32,907 nt of DNA from Acidobacteriota bacterium (GTDB taxonomy: Bacteria; Acidobacteriota; Terriglobia; Terriglobales; Acidobacteriaceae). The notes under the pieces were generated by a model. It was not told the DNA's origin, did not search any database, and was given only the letters and a program-made list of their open reading frames with translations. The position numbers and the translations under genes were made by a program. Location of the stretch: positions 1 to 32,907 of the forward strand of contig QIBC01000092.1 of NCBI GenBank assembly GCA_003225215.1, in the 5' to 3' direction. The number at the start of each line of letters is the position of its first letter. Position 1 is the stretch's first letter. This document shows positions 8,601 to 17,053 of the stretch, in pieces.

Positions 8601-10670
8601 ATGCGGCACGTTCTCCGAAATGTTGCGCTGATTCTCGGCATTTCGACTGCGGCGTTTTGTCAGGCTCCCTCTGCTGCTTCTGCGTCTTCGAACAGCAAGA
8701 GCGGATTCACGCCAGCGAACCTGGACCGCAGTGTCGATCCTTGCGTTGACTTTTACCAGTTCGCCTGCGGAACTTGGAGGAAAAACAATCCCATACCGTC
8801 CGATCAGCCGGCGTGGGAGAGCTTCACCGAAGTGTACGTGCGCAATCAGCAGATCTTGCGCGACATACTCGAGAAGCAGGCGGTGGAGAATCCGAAGCGC
8901 AGCGTAGTGGAGCGCCAAATCGGAGATTTCTATTACGCGTGCATGGATGAGAAGACGATTAACAGCAAAGGCATCCAAGCGCTCAAGCCGGAGCTCGACC
9001 GCACCGCTGCTATCCAGAACCGCGACCAGATCATCGAGCGGATGGCCTACATCCAGTTGCTTACCGGTCCGAGCCCGGTATTTAACTTCAGCTCCAGCCC
9101 GGACCTGCACGACGCGTCGATGGTGGTCGCCGACCTCGATCAGGGCGGAATCAGCATGCCCGACCGCGACTACTACATCAAAGATGACGAGAAGACCAAG
9201 ACAGTGCGTCAAGCCTACCTCACGTATCTGAAGAAGTCCTTCGTTCTGGCTGGGCAGAGCGAAGCGCAAGCGGCCGACTCGGCGCAGACCGTTCTAAACG
9301 TCGAAACCGATCTGGCGAAGGCCTCCATGGACCGCACCGTGCGACGCGATCCCGCAGTGCACGACCACAAGATGAGCCTCAACGATGCCGCCGCGCTTGC
9401 GCCCAATCTGCAACTGGTGAAGTTCTTCAAGTTCGCAGGAGTGCCGTCGTTTACTTCGCTCAACGTGGAAAATCCGGAGTTCTTCAAGCAGGCCAACGGA
9501 ATCTTCATGAAGTATCCGGTCGATGCCTGGAAGACGTATCTCAACTGGCAAATGATCAACTTTGCCGCTCCATGGTTGTCGGACCCATTCGTTCAGGCGC
9601 GCTTCGAATATCGACAATCGCTCACCGGACAGAAGGAACAGCAAGCGCGCTGGAAACGCTGCGTCGATCAGACCGACAACTCACTTGGCGAAGCGCTCGG
9701 ACAGTCGTACGTCGATCAAACCTTCGGCGTCGAAGGCAAGCAGCGCATGTTAAAGATGGTGAACGCCCTCGAACAATCGCTGGACAAGGACATAGCCTCT
9801 CTGCCCTGGATGACCGACGCAACGAAGAAAGAAGCAAAGATCAAGCTCGATGCAATTCGCAACAAGATTGGGTATCCGGAGAAGTGGCGTGACTACAGCT
9901 CGATCAAGATCAGCCGCGACGATTTTCTCGGCAACTACGTCCGCGCAGCGCAGTTTGAGGCGCATCGTCAGACTAACAAGATCGGCAAGCCCGTGGACAA
10001 GACAGAGTGGGACATGACCCCGCCTACGGTGAACGCCTACTACAGCGGGCAGTTCAACGAGATCGTCTTCCCTGCCGGCATCCTGCAGCCTCCTTTCTTC
10101 ACTAAGGAGCTGGATGACGCGATAAACTTCGGCGGAATCGGCGCGGTGATTGGTCACGAGCTGACTCATGGATTCGACGACGAAGGCCGCAAGTTCGATC
10201 CTCAAGGAAACTTGCGCGACTGGTGGACACCCGTTGATGCGCGCGAATTTGAGAAACGCGCAGGCTGCGTAGCCGACGAATACAGCGCATTCAACGCCGT
10301 GGATGATCTCAAGCTCAACGGCAAATTGACGCTTGGGGAAAACACAGCTGACAACGGCGGAGCTCGCATTGCACTGATGGCCCTGCTATCGACGCTGCAA
10401 CAACAGGCGAAGACCGCGCCCTCAGAGGATCCTCTTACACATAAGATCGATGGCTTTACTCCGGAGCAGCGTTTCTTTTTGGGATTCGCAACTGTGTGGT
10501 GCGAGAACCGCAGTGATGAATACAGCCGCTTTCTGGTGACGGTCGACCCGCACTCTCCCGGACGCTGGCGTGCCAACGGCGTTCTTCAGAACATGCCGGA
10601 GTTTCAGAAGGCATTCAGCTGCAAGCCTGGACAGGCAATGGTGAGCGCGAACGCTTGTCGGGTTTGGTGA
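8601..10670 (+). CDS. M13 family zinc metallopeptidase (neprilysin/PepO-like), secreted
   Basis: Signal peptide MRHVLRNVALILGISTAAFCQ; GHELTHGFDDEGR (HExxH) and ENTADNGGARIA motifs; GGAGGA SD before ATG 8601. Confidence 0.93.
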   Translation: MRHVLRNVALILGISTAAFCQAPSAASASSNSKSGFTPANLDRSVDPCVDFYQFACGTWRKNNPIPSDQPAWESFTEVYVRNQQILRDILEKQAVENPKRSVVERQIGDFYYACMDEKTINSKGIQALKPELDRTAAIQNRDQIIERMAYIQLLTGPSPVFNFSSSPDLHDASMVVADLDQGGISMPDRDYYIKDDEKTKTVRQAYLTYLKKSFVLAGQSEAQAADSAQTVLNVETDLAKASMDRTVRRDPAVHDHKMSLNDAAALAPNLQLVKFFKFAGVPSFTSLNVENPEFFKQANGIFMKYPVDAWKTYLNWQMINFAAPWLSDPFVQARFEYRQSLTGQKEQQARWKRCVDQTDNSLGEALGQSYVDQTFGVEGKQRMLKMVNALEQSLDKDIASLPWMTDATKKEAKIKLDAIRNKIGYPEKWRDYSSIKISRDDFLGNYVRAAQFEAHRQTNKIGKPVDKTEWDMTPPTVNAYYSGQFNEIVFPAGILQPPFFTKELDDAINFGGIGAVIGHELTHGFDDEGRKFDPQGNLRDWWTPVDAREFEKRAGCVADEYSAFNAVDDLKLNGKLTLGENTADNGGARIALMALLSTLQQQAKTAPSEDPLTHKIDGFTPEQRFFLGFATVWCENRSDEYSRFLVTVDPHSPGRWRANGVLQNMPEFQKAFSCKPGQAMVSANACRVW

Positions 10671-10931
10671 GCAGGCGAATCGGCGCTTTAGGGACGTGCA
10701 TCGACGGAAGCCGACCTCTTCCCTGAACTGCACTTCAATCATGCAATCACCGCCGAGAGCTCCATGCACGTAGAACCTCAATTCCTGGCTTAGGGCGACC
10801 ATCGGATCGAGCCGCGCTAACCCGTCTACGCGGCTGTCAATGCTGACAGTTCTTCGCCGAAGCTTCTATTCATACATTTCTCTTCTGGAGTAGGTGCGCT
10901 GATCGCGCGCCCACGCCACGGAGACGGCGAT

Positions 10932-11333
10932 ATGGGCCAGGCGGCGACTTTGCAAACGGTTCCGAATTCCACCGATTTGGCCTTCGAGCGCACTCGCATG
11001 GCAGCCGAACGTACGCTGATCGCGTGGATACGAACAGCGTTGTCGATGATCAGCTTCGGCTTCACGATCTATAAGTTTCTGCAGGCAATGCAAGGGTCGC
11101 AGAAGTTGTCTATCCGGCCGAACGGTCCGCGCAATCTTGGCCTGACCTTAATCGCCTTGGGAACTATTGGATTGATCGTCGCGTGCGTTCAGCATCGAAG
11201 TCTGTTGAAGCAATTGCATTATTCAAGCTCCGTAGGTGCTCGCTGGTCGCTGGCAATGATGGTAGCGGTCGCCATCTCCCTGCTCGGAACGCTCGCCTTC
11301 GCCGGTATCGCGTTGCGCATGGGGCCTTACTGA
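10932..11333 (+). CDS. DUF202 (YidH-like) membrane protein
   Basis: TDLAFERTRMAAERTLIAWIRTALSMISFGFTIYKF, characteristic DUF202 N-terminus; three TM segments. Confidence 0.85.
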   Translation: MGQAATLQTVPNSTDLAFERTRMAAERTLIAWIRTALSMISFGFTIYKFLQAMQGSQKLSIRPNGPRNLGLTLIALGTIGLIVACVQHRSLLKQLHYSSSVGARWSLAMMVAVAISLLGTLAFAGIALRMGPY

Positions 11334-11354
11334 GCTGATGACTCATGCAGGACC

Positions 11355-11603
11355 TTGCGTCCGGAATTTGTAGTCGTAACGATCGGAGCGGCTTCGATTT
11401 TTCTGTTTGGCAAGTGGCTCCACTTGCCAAAAACGAGCTTGCGCAGCTGGACGTTCGATTCGTGGCAAGGCTTGCTCGGGCTGCTGTCAGGCGCGCGAGG
11501 GCATCGACAGCGTGCTGATGGAACTACCACATGGTGTGAGGGCAAATTTCTGCCTTTCCTTTTAGGAGCTGCTGTGTTTTCCGTGCTCCTGGCTTTGATG
11601 TGA
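11355..11603 (+). CDS. Hypothetical small membrane protein
   Basis: 82-aa ORF with hydrophobic ends, co-directional and overlapping or adjacent to the next ORF. Confidence 0.3.
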   Translation: MRPEFVVVTIGAASIFLFGKWLHLPKTSLRSWTFDSWQGLLGLLSGARGHRQRADGTTTWCEGKFLPFLLGAAVFSVLLALM

Positions 11604-11629
11604 GAACCACCGAACACCTGGAGATTTAT

Positions 11630-12341
11630 ATGGGGACTGGATTGTGGCCAACAGACAAGATTTTCCTGATGATCTTCATCGTTTTTTCAATGATGTCGAT
11701 TACATTGCAAGTAACGTTGCGCCAAATAGCAGCGGTGTTGCGCGACGGAACTTTGGTCATGCGAGCCCTGATCATCAACTTCGTGCTGGTGCCATTGCTG
11801 GCTATCGTCTTGGTGCAACTCATACCAATGGCGCTGGACGTTAAGCGTGGGATCCTTCTGCTTGCGGTAATACCCGGAGACTTTCTGGCTTTTAATTTCA
11901 CACGAAAGCTCTGTGCCCGGATCGAGTTGGCAGCGGCAGTGCTGTTCCTCCTGACGTTTATGGGAGTCCTTTTGGCTCCTGTCTCGGCGCACTGGATTCT
12001 TCAATCGCAACTTCCTGTGGCTGTGCCATACGAAAAGATGATCAAGGGAATTCTTGTTTATGTCGCCCTACCTTTGATCGCGGGCCTCGCGCTCAACAGA
12101 TCATTCCCGAAACTTGCCGCCGCATTGCAGAGACCATTCACGGTTTTTTCGGGTTAGCAGCGGATTGAGAAACCTAGCAGTCTGCCTGGCTATCGCGACC
12201 AGTACCTTCCCGGACAGCAACATAGATCTCACAATCATCGCTTCCGTTGCATTAGGATTGCCCATGGCATTGCTATTTACGACGTATCAGACACGAAAGA
12301 GGAAGAAGAGCGCTTCGCACTCAATGGCGGGCGCAGCCTAG
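11630..12341 (+). pseudogene. Bile acid:sodium symporter (SBF)-like transporter, internally deleted and frameshifted
   Basis: Frame ending at 12157 gives the N-terminal TM half. Another frame gives SSGLRNLAVCLAIATSTFPDSNIDLTIIASVALGLPMALLFTTYQ, a typical SBF C-terminal segment, without the intervening helices. Confidence 0.65.
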
Positions 12342-12383
12342 TTCGATTTTGAGATCGGGTACTACGTCTTAAGCTGGATCTCT

Positions 12384-13394
12384 TTAGCGTCGATCCAGCC
12401 TTACAAACTGCCAACTAACGCCCAGCGTCCTAAAAGCGGCGCCGGCTCTCGCCGTAACTCCTGAACTGTAGGAGACCTTTATCGATTGCACTTTGCCGAT
12501 CGGCAAAGAAAGAGTTCCGCCAAGCCGGGTGTTGCTCTGCCGCGACTTTCCTGGGCCGCTGTCCACATGGACTGCGCCCCCGCCATACCAGATGGAATCG
12601 AATGCAACCCACAGCCCGCGTCGAACGGTATAACTCAGGTGTGCCTGAATCGATCCCAACAGATCCTGGCTGCGCGTGGAATCTCCCGGGAAGTATGCCT
12701 GGTTGGTGGTGAACAACGTCGCGGCAGTGTACAAGTCGAGGCTCACCTTCTTTATAGGGCGCGAAAAGCCAAGCTCAGGGCGGAACGACCATCGGTTGGT
12801 ACCGAGATTGATGAGCTTTGCGGAGCTGTACTGACCGGTTGGAGTATCTACCGTCAAACTTGCGGCGAGGATGAATTTGTTGTGCTTGGTTGCGGCGAAC
12901 TCTCTTGGTTTGAGCGCCGGGGATCCGAGAATGTTAAACGCAAAGCGGACATTCGCGCCCGCCAGTCCGGACCTCGTGACCGAACCGCTCTGTTCGCCCA
13001 CCTTCCCGGAAACTTCTCCCCAAGCATATGGCAGAGCTGCGGTGATCAAAGATTGTCGTCCGAATAATCCAAATGTCCGTCCAAGACCGACAAACGAAGA
13101 GTACAGGTTGGCATGTACGTCCGTGAGCGGGATTGTTGGATCGAAAGTCACGCCGCCACTCGAGCGCGCAAAGCCAATGGCGAGGAAGCTGGTGCCCACA
13201 GGAGAAGGCGAATAAGCACGGGGTTCAAGTTGCTGGGAAAAAATGTAAGGAGTTGAGAAAAAGACGAACAAGCCAACAACAAGCCGAACAAAGAACTCGG
13301 ACAAGGCAGGCTCATGAGCCTCGGCGGCGCGGACCGCGGTCATACGCAAGTATTGCCAGCGCGGCTTGGAACCGTGCCCTTTCCTGAAGCTCAC
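12384..13394 (-). CDS. Putative outer-membrane transporter (phenol MetA-type/DUF family)
   Basis: Signal-like N-terminus then beta-rich pattern PVGTSFLAIGFARSSGGVTFD..., TVDTPTGQYSSAKLINLGTNRWSFRPELGFS, C-terminal LGVSWQFVRLDRR. The 5' start is uncertain. Confidence 0.6.
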   Translation of the reverse strand: MSFRKGHGSKPRWQYLRMTAVRAAEAHEPALSEFFVRLVVGLFVFFSTPYIFSQQLEPRAYSPSPVGTSFLAIGFARSSGGVTFDPTIPLTDVHANLYSSFVGLGRTFGLFGRQSLITAALPYAWGEVSGKVGEQSGSVTRSGLAGANVRFAFNILGSPALKPREFAATKHNKFILAASLTVDTPTGQYSSAKLINLGTNRWSFRPELGFSRPIKKVSLDLYTAATLFTTNQAYFPGDSTRSQDLLGSIQAHLSYTVRRGLWVAFDSIWYGGGAVHVDSGPGKSRQSNTRLGGTLSLPIGKVQSIKVSYSSGVTARAGAAFRTLGVSWQFVRLDRR

Positions 13395-13537
13395 TTCGAG
13401 CCCGTAATCGCTCCGTGAGGCTTCACCGGCATTTTCATCACAGCGGGAGAGTATGTCGGTACTTAGGCGGGAATAACTGTCAACTCTTACAGGCCAGCCA
13501 GCCTCGTCAGCTCATGACGCAGAGCAAGACAGCAGTC

Positions 13538-13687
13538 TCATCGGGAAAGAAGCGGGTAAATTCCCCAGCTGACGAAGATCAAGACAATCAATCCGATGAG
13601 TACTGCCAGTTCCTGATCGGTAAGCCACGAGGTGATTACACCCTCAAACCTTTTCGGCAATTTATTCATTCCGTTGGTCAAATCCAT
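13538..13687 (-). CDS. Small single-TM protein (49 aa)
   Basis: MDLTNGMNKLPKRFEGVITSWLTDQELAVLIGLIVLIFVSWGIYPLLSR; GGAAAG just upstream of ATG. Confidence 0.4.
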   Translation of the reverse strand: MDLTNGMNKLPKRFEGVITSWLTDQELAVLIGLIVLIFVSWGIYPLLSR

Positions 13688-14147
13688 ACTTTCCTTCCAC
13701 AAGCCAGACGAGAGCTTAGAATGCCTGTAATTCCGAGTCTTCGCTACTGTCACAGTTATCGGTTACAGCCTGTCATTTATGACAGGCGCGAGAGCATTCC
13801 GTTCTTCCCGTTTTGGGCATTACCGTGCATGGTGGTAATGACACTAACCTTACTTTTGACTTGACAATACCAGATCACAACATAAGAATGTGCGCACATT
13901 GATCACAGTCGATTCCCAGAAAGCGCACTGAGCTTACGGCGGAGGACAGAACGCTTCACGCAAGGACTGCCAAACCGGCTTAATCTCTCAACAACTCCGC
14001 TTTGCTGACCATTCCGGGAAGCGCTTTAACCTATCCAGACTGCTATTTCATTTCCTTGCGCCAGAGCAACGACAGATTTCGGTTACACCGATAGGGTTTA
14101 TCGGTGGACTAGTTGTCCTCATATTTGCCCTTTGAAGTGTGTGATTC

Positions 14148-14291
14148 ATGAGAGTTGAAAGTTCGTATAAGCCACATCTGTGTTCCCGATGTGGGGTTTG
14201 GTTTTTTTCGATGAAGGCGTTAAGCGCAAAGATCGCCTGGGTCTGCAGTGACTGCGCGATGGCAAAATGGTTCGCTCTCTCCCAAAAGTAG
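14148..14291 (+). CDS. Putative small zinc-ribbon-like protein (47 aa)
   Basis: MRVESSYKPHLCSRCGVWFFSMKALSAKIAWVCSDCAMAKWFALSQK with paired CxxC motifs; no strong SD. Confidence 0.35.
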   Translation: MRVESSYKPHLCSRCGVWFFSMKALSAKIAWVCSDCAMAKWFALSQK

Positions 14292-14761
14292 ATTTCGATG
14301 GCAGTTCAGGCCGAAAAACGTCGCAGTCGCTGTTTTCCGTACGTCGGAAATCACCATGGCCACACGCCCGGGCCATCCTGTCTATGAAGTTCCCCGCTGC
14401 CAGTTCTGCCAGTTGGCAAAGCATTTTCTCAAAATAGCATCGGAGATACGAAGCGACTCCTGATGGGGACCCTGCATTTCGGGGCCAGGTGCGGCCCTCG
14501 CAATGGAAAGGTCCCCACAGGCAATTTCACCCCAAGCTGCTTGCGCCCTTCGCTCCGTTGCGATGCGTGCGTAACTAACAATTGACCAGCGGAGCGGGCG
14601 TTCTGTTTTTTTCTCGCGTCGCGGGTCAACCTAAACAACAGCAGATGTCCCGCTCCGCAAAAGCTAGGTTCGGTCCTCAAGCACAATCGTGGCGGAGCGA
14701 GCGACGATAGTGTGAGGATCTAACTGCTCAGGATCGCAAGGATGTAGGAATCCTCAACCAG

Positions 14762-15175
14762 TTATCGCCCGACGCGAGGTTCAGATGTCGATACGAAAAC
14801 AGTACCCTGCACCGCGCCTCGCAGAGCCGGGAGCAGGTCTCGAGTCAGATGGGATTTTGAGACGAACGCCATAGCACCGGCCGTGATTGCCGCCTTGGCG
14901 AGTGCAGGATCGTTATAGCCGGTCATGATCACTGTAATCGTTCGCAGGCCGGCTTCCTTCACCGTCCTTACGATGTCGAGCCCACTCATTCCAGGCATAT
15001 AAAGATCGAGCAAGGCGATGTCGGGATCGAGGCGTCGAATGCAGTCTAGAGCCGACATTCCCTCCCGCACGGTCGCGATTACGTCGAACTCGGGACGGAG
15101 GAGAACACGTACCTGATCCAGGATCCCGGAATGGTCATCGGCAATCACCACTCGAGGTTCCATTTTTTCCGTCAT
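14762..15175 (-). CDS. Single-domain response regulator receiver protein
   Basis: VVIADDHSGILDQVR, DIALLDLYMPGMSGLDIV, VIMTGYND, AFVSKS: conserved receiver residues; no output domain. Confidence 0.9.
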   Translation of the reverse strand: MTEKMEPRVVIADDHSGILDQVRVLLRPEFDVIATVREGMSALDCIRRLDPDIALLDLYMPGMSGLDIVRTVKEAGLRTITVIMTGYNDPALAKAAITAGAMAFVSKSHLTRDLLPALRGAVQGTVFVSTSEPRVGR

Positions 15176-15405
15176 TCGCCGGCAGCCCGCAGTTGATTCA
15201 CTAAGCTTGTCTCCGCGGACACAAGGCCAGCTCGACCAGACGCAAGCACCCGAGTCCCTTTATCAACGGTCGCTTATAGTACACCCTCGGATACTGGAAC
15301 AAAAAACGGTTGCCTGGGAGCCGTCGACTGCACTAACATTCTGATTTATGCTTAGCCCATTTTGGGCTTGCATGCCGGCTCTGCTCCTGCCGTTGAGGTG
15401 TTTCG

Positions 15406-17034
15406 ATGGTCAGCCACACATCGTCTTTCCCGCTGCCGAGAGTGAGCACGCCCTGGTTTCGAGAAAGCCAGGATAGGCGCTCAATCGCTGTTTCTTGGCT
15501 AAGAGGCTTTCCTCGGCCCGCCATCAATGCGGTGCTCGTCGCAGCAGGCTACTATCTCGGTACAAGAATTGGCTTCGCATTAACTCCGCAGCCACAGCCG
15601 ATTGCGACGTTCTGGCCGCCAAACGCGGTTTTACTCGCCGCATTTCTACTTGCACCGCGGCGCACGTGGGGAATCATCTTATTAGCGGTATTTCCCGCCC
15701 ATTTACTCATTCAGCTGCCTGCCGGCATACCTCTTGTTACCGCGTGCGGATGGTTCGTCAGCAATAGCGCTGAAGCATTGCTAGGCGCGGCATGTATACG
15801 TCGCTTCAAGGAACCGGGTGAATTGTTTGAAGACGTACCGGGGGTGCTCATATTCCTGGCGTTCGGAGTTGTACTTGCGCCGCTGGCGTCATCGTTTGTC
15901 GATGCTGCGGTGGTCGTGACTACGGGCTTCGGCAATGGATATTGGAAGCTGTGGACTGCTCGCCTGTTCTCCAACATGCTGGCCGAATTGACAATTGCGC
16001 CGACCATTGTCGTGTTGGTTCTGAGCGGACGTTCCTGGGTGCGGCATCTCGCTCGTTCGCGAATTATTGAGGCGACGTTGTTGGCTGTTGGGATCGTCGC
16101 AGTGAGCGATCTTGTTTTTGGCATTGCGAACGCAGCCATTCCCGCACTCATGTTCAGCCCTCTGCCTTTACTTCTCTGGATTGTTGTGCGCTTCGGAGCG
16201 GGGGGACTCTATCCGTCTCTTCTCGCAGTTTCAACCATTTCAATCTGGCATGCTACACGTGGCCGGGACCCATTCATCCTCGCTCCGATGCCGGAGAGCA
16301 TTCTCGGTATGCAAATATTCCTCTGCACGATTGCTCTGCCCATGATGCTCTTGGCCGCAGTGCTCGCCGAGCGCAAAGCAGTGGAGCAAACGTTGCGGGA
16401 GAGCAGAGGCCGACTCATCGATGCGCAAGAGCAGGAGCGCCGGCGCATTGCGCGAGAGTTGCATGACGATCTCGGGCAGCAGCTGATTATTCTTGAACTG
16501 GAGCTGGACCAGCTTCGTCATCAAGCAGGCGAGCAGCTCAAGCCATCTCTGGACAAGCTCTATCACCAGGCTTCCGAGACCTCGGCAACTGCACGCACAC
16601 TTTCTCACCGGCTACATTCGTCTCATCTTGATTTTCTCGGCCTTGTGCCTGCCGTTCGGAACCTTTGTGACGCGGTCGCTCATGAAACCTCCATCGAAGT
16701 CTCATTCGCGGAAGAGAGTGTGCCCGCTACCATCGATCCGCAGATCTCGCTGTGTATCTATCGGGTCACTCAGGAAGCGCTCCAGAATGTTATCCGGCAC
16801 AGCCATGCTCATAAGGCAACCGTTCAATTACATGGAGGTCGCGAAGGAATCTCGCTGCACATCGCCGATGATGGAATTGGAATCGCTGCAGAACGGGAGC
16901 ATGCGGTGGCGCTGGGATTGGCAAGCATGCGAGAACGCATCAGCTTGGCCGGCGGGAGCTTCAAGCTCATTACCCAATCCATGCGTGGCACAAGAATCGA
17001 AGCTACGATTCCGCTAAAGAGCACGAAGTCCTGA
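15406..17034 (+). CDS. Sensor histidine kinase, MASE1-like TM sensor + HisKA_3/HATPase (NarX/UhpB type)
   Basis: N-terminal multi-TM region, then RRRIARELHDDLGQQLIILELELDQL, TQEALQNVIRHSHAHKATV, DDGIGI, LGLASMRERISLAGG. Confidence 0.9.
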   Translation: MVSHTSSFPLPRVSTPWFRESQDRRSIAVSWLRGFPRPAINAVLVAAGYYLGTRIGFALTPQPQPIATFWPPNAVLLAAFLLAPRRTWGIILLAVFPAHLLIQLPAGIPLVTACGWFVSNSAEALLGAACIRRFKEPGELFEDVPGVLIFLAFGVVLAPLASSFVDAAVVVTTGFGNGYWKLWTARLFSNMLAELTIAPTIVVLVLSGRSWVRHLARSRIIEATLLAVGIVAVSDLVFGIANAAIPALMFSPLPLLLWIVVRFGAGGLYPSLLAVSTISIWHATRGRDPFILAPMPESILGMQIFLCTIALPMMLLAAVLAERKAVEQTLRESRGRLIDAQEQERRRIARELHDDLGQQLIILELELDQLRHQAGEQLKPSLDKLYHQASETSATARTLSHRLHSSHLDFLGLVPAVRNLCDAVAHETSIEVSFAEESVPATIDPQISLCIYRVTQEALQNVIRHSHAHKATVQLHGGREGISLHIADDGIGIAAEREHAVALGLASMRERISLAGGSFKLITQSMRGTRIEATIPLKSTKS

Positions 17035-17053
17035 AAGAACGAAACAATGTGGG

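Noticed and set aside
10422-10802. 126-aa minus-strand ORF after the M13 peptidase
   Set aside because: Mostly antisense to the end of the M13 gene; no recognisable domain.
12486-13387. Plus-strand ORFs opposite the MetA-type outer-membrane gene
   Set aside because: Antisense to the better supported beta-rich secreted protein.
13768-13790. Short palindrome GCCTGTCATTTATGACAGGC
   Set aside because: Real 9-bp inverted repeat, but isolated and without T-tract or a clear promoter context; function not supportable.
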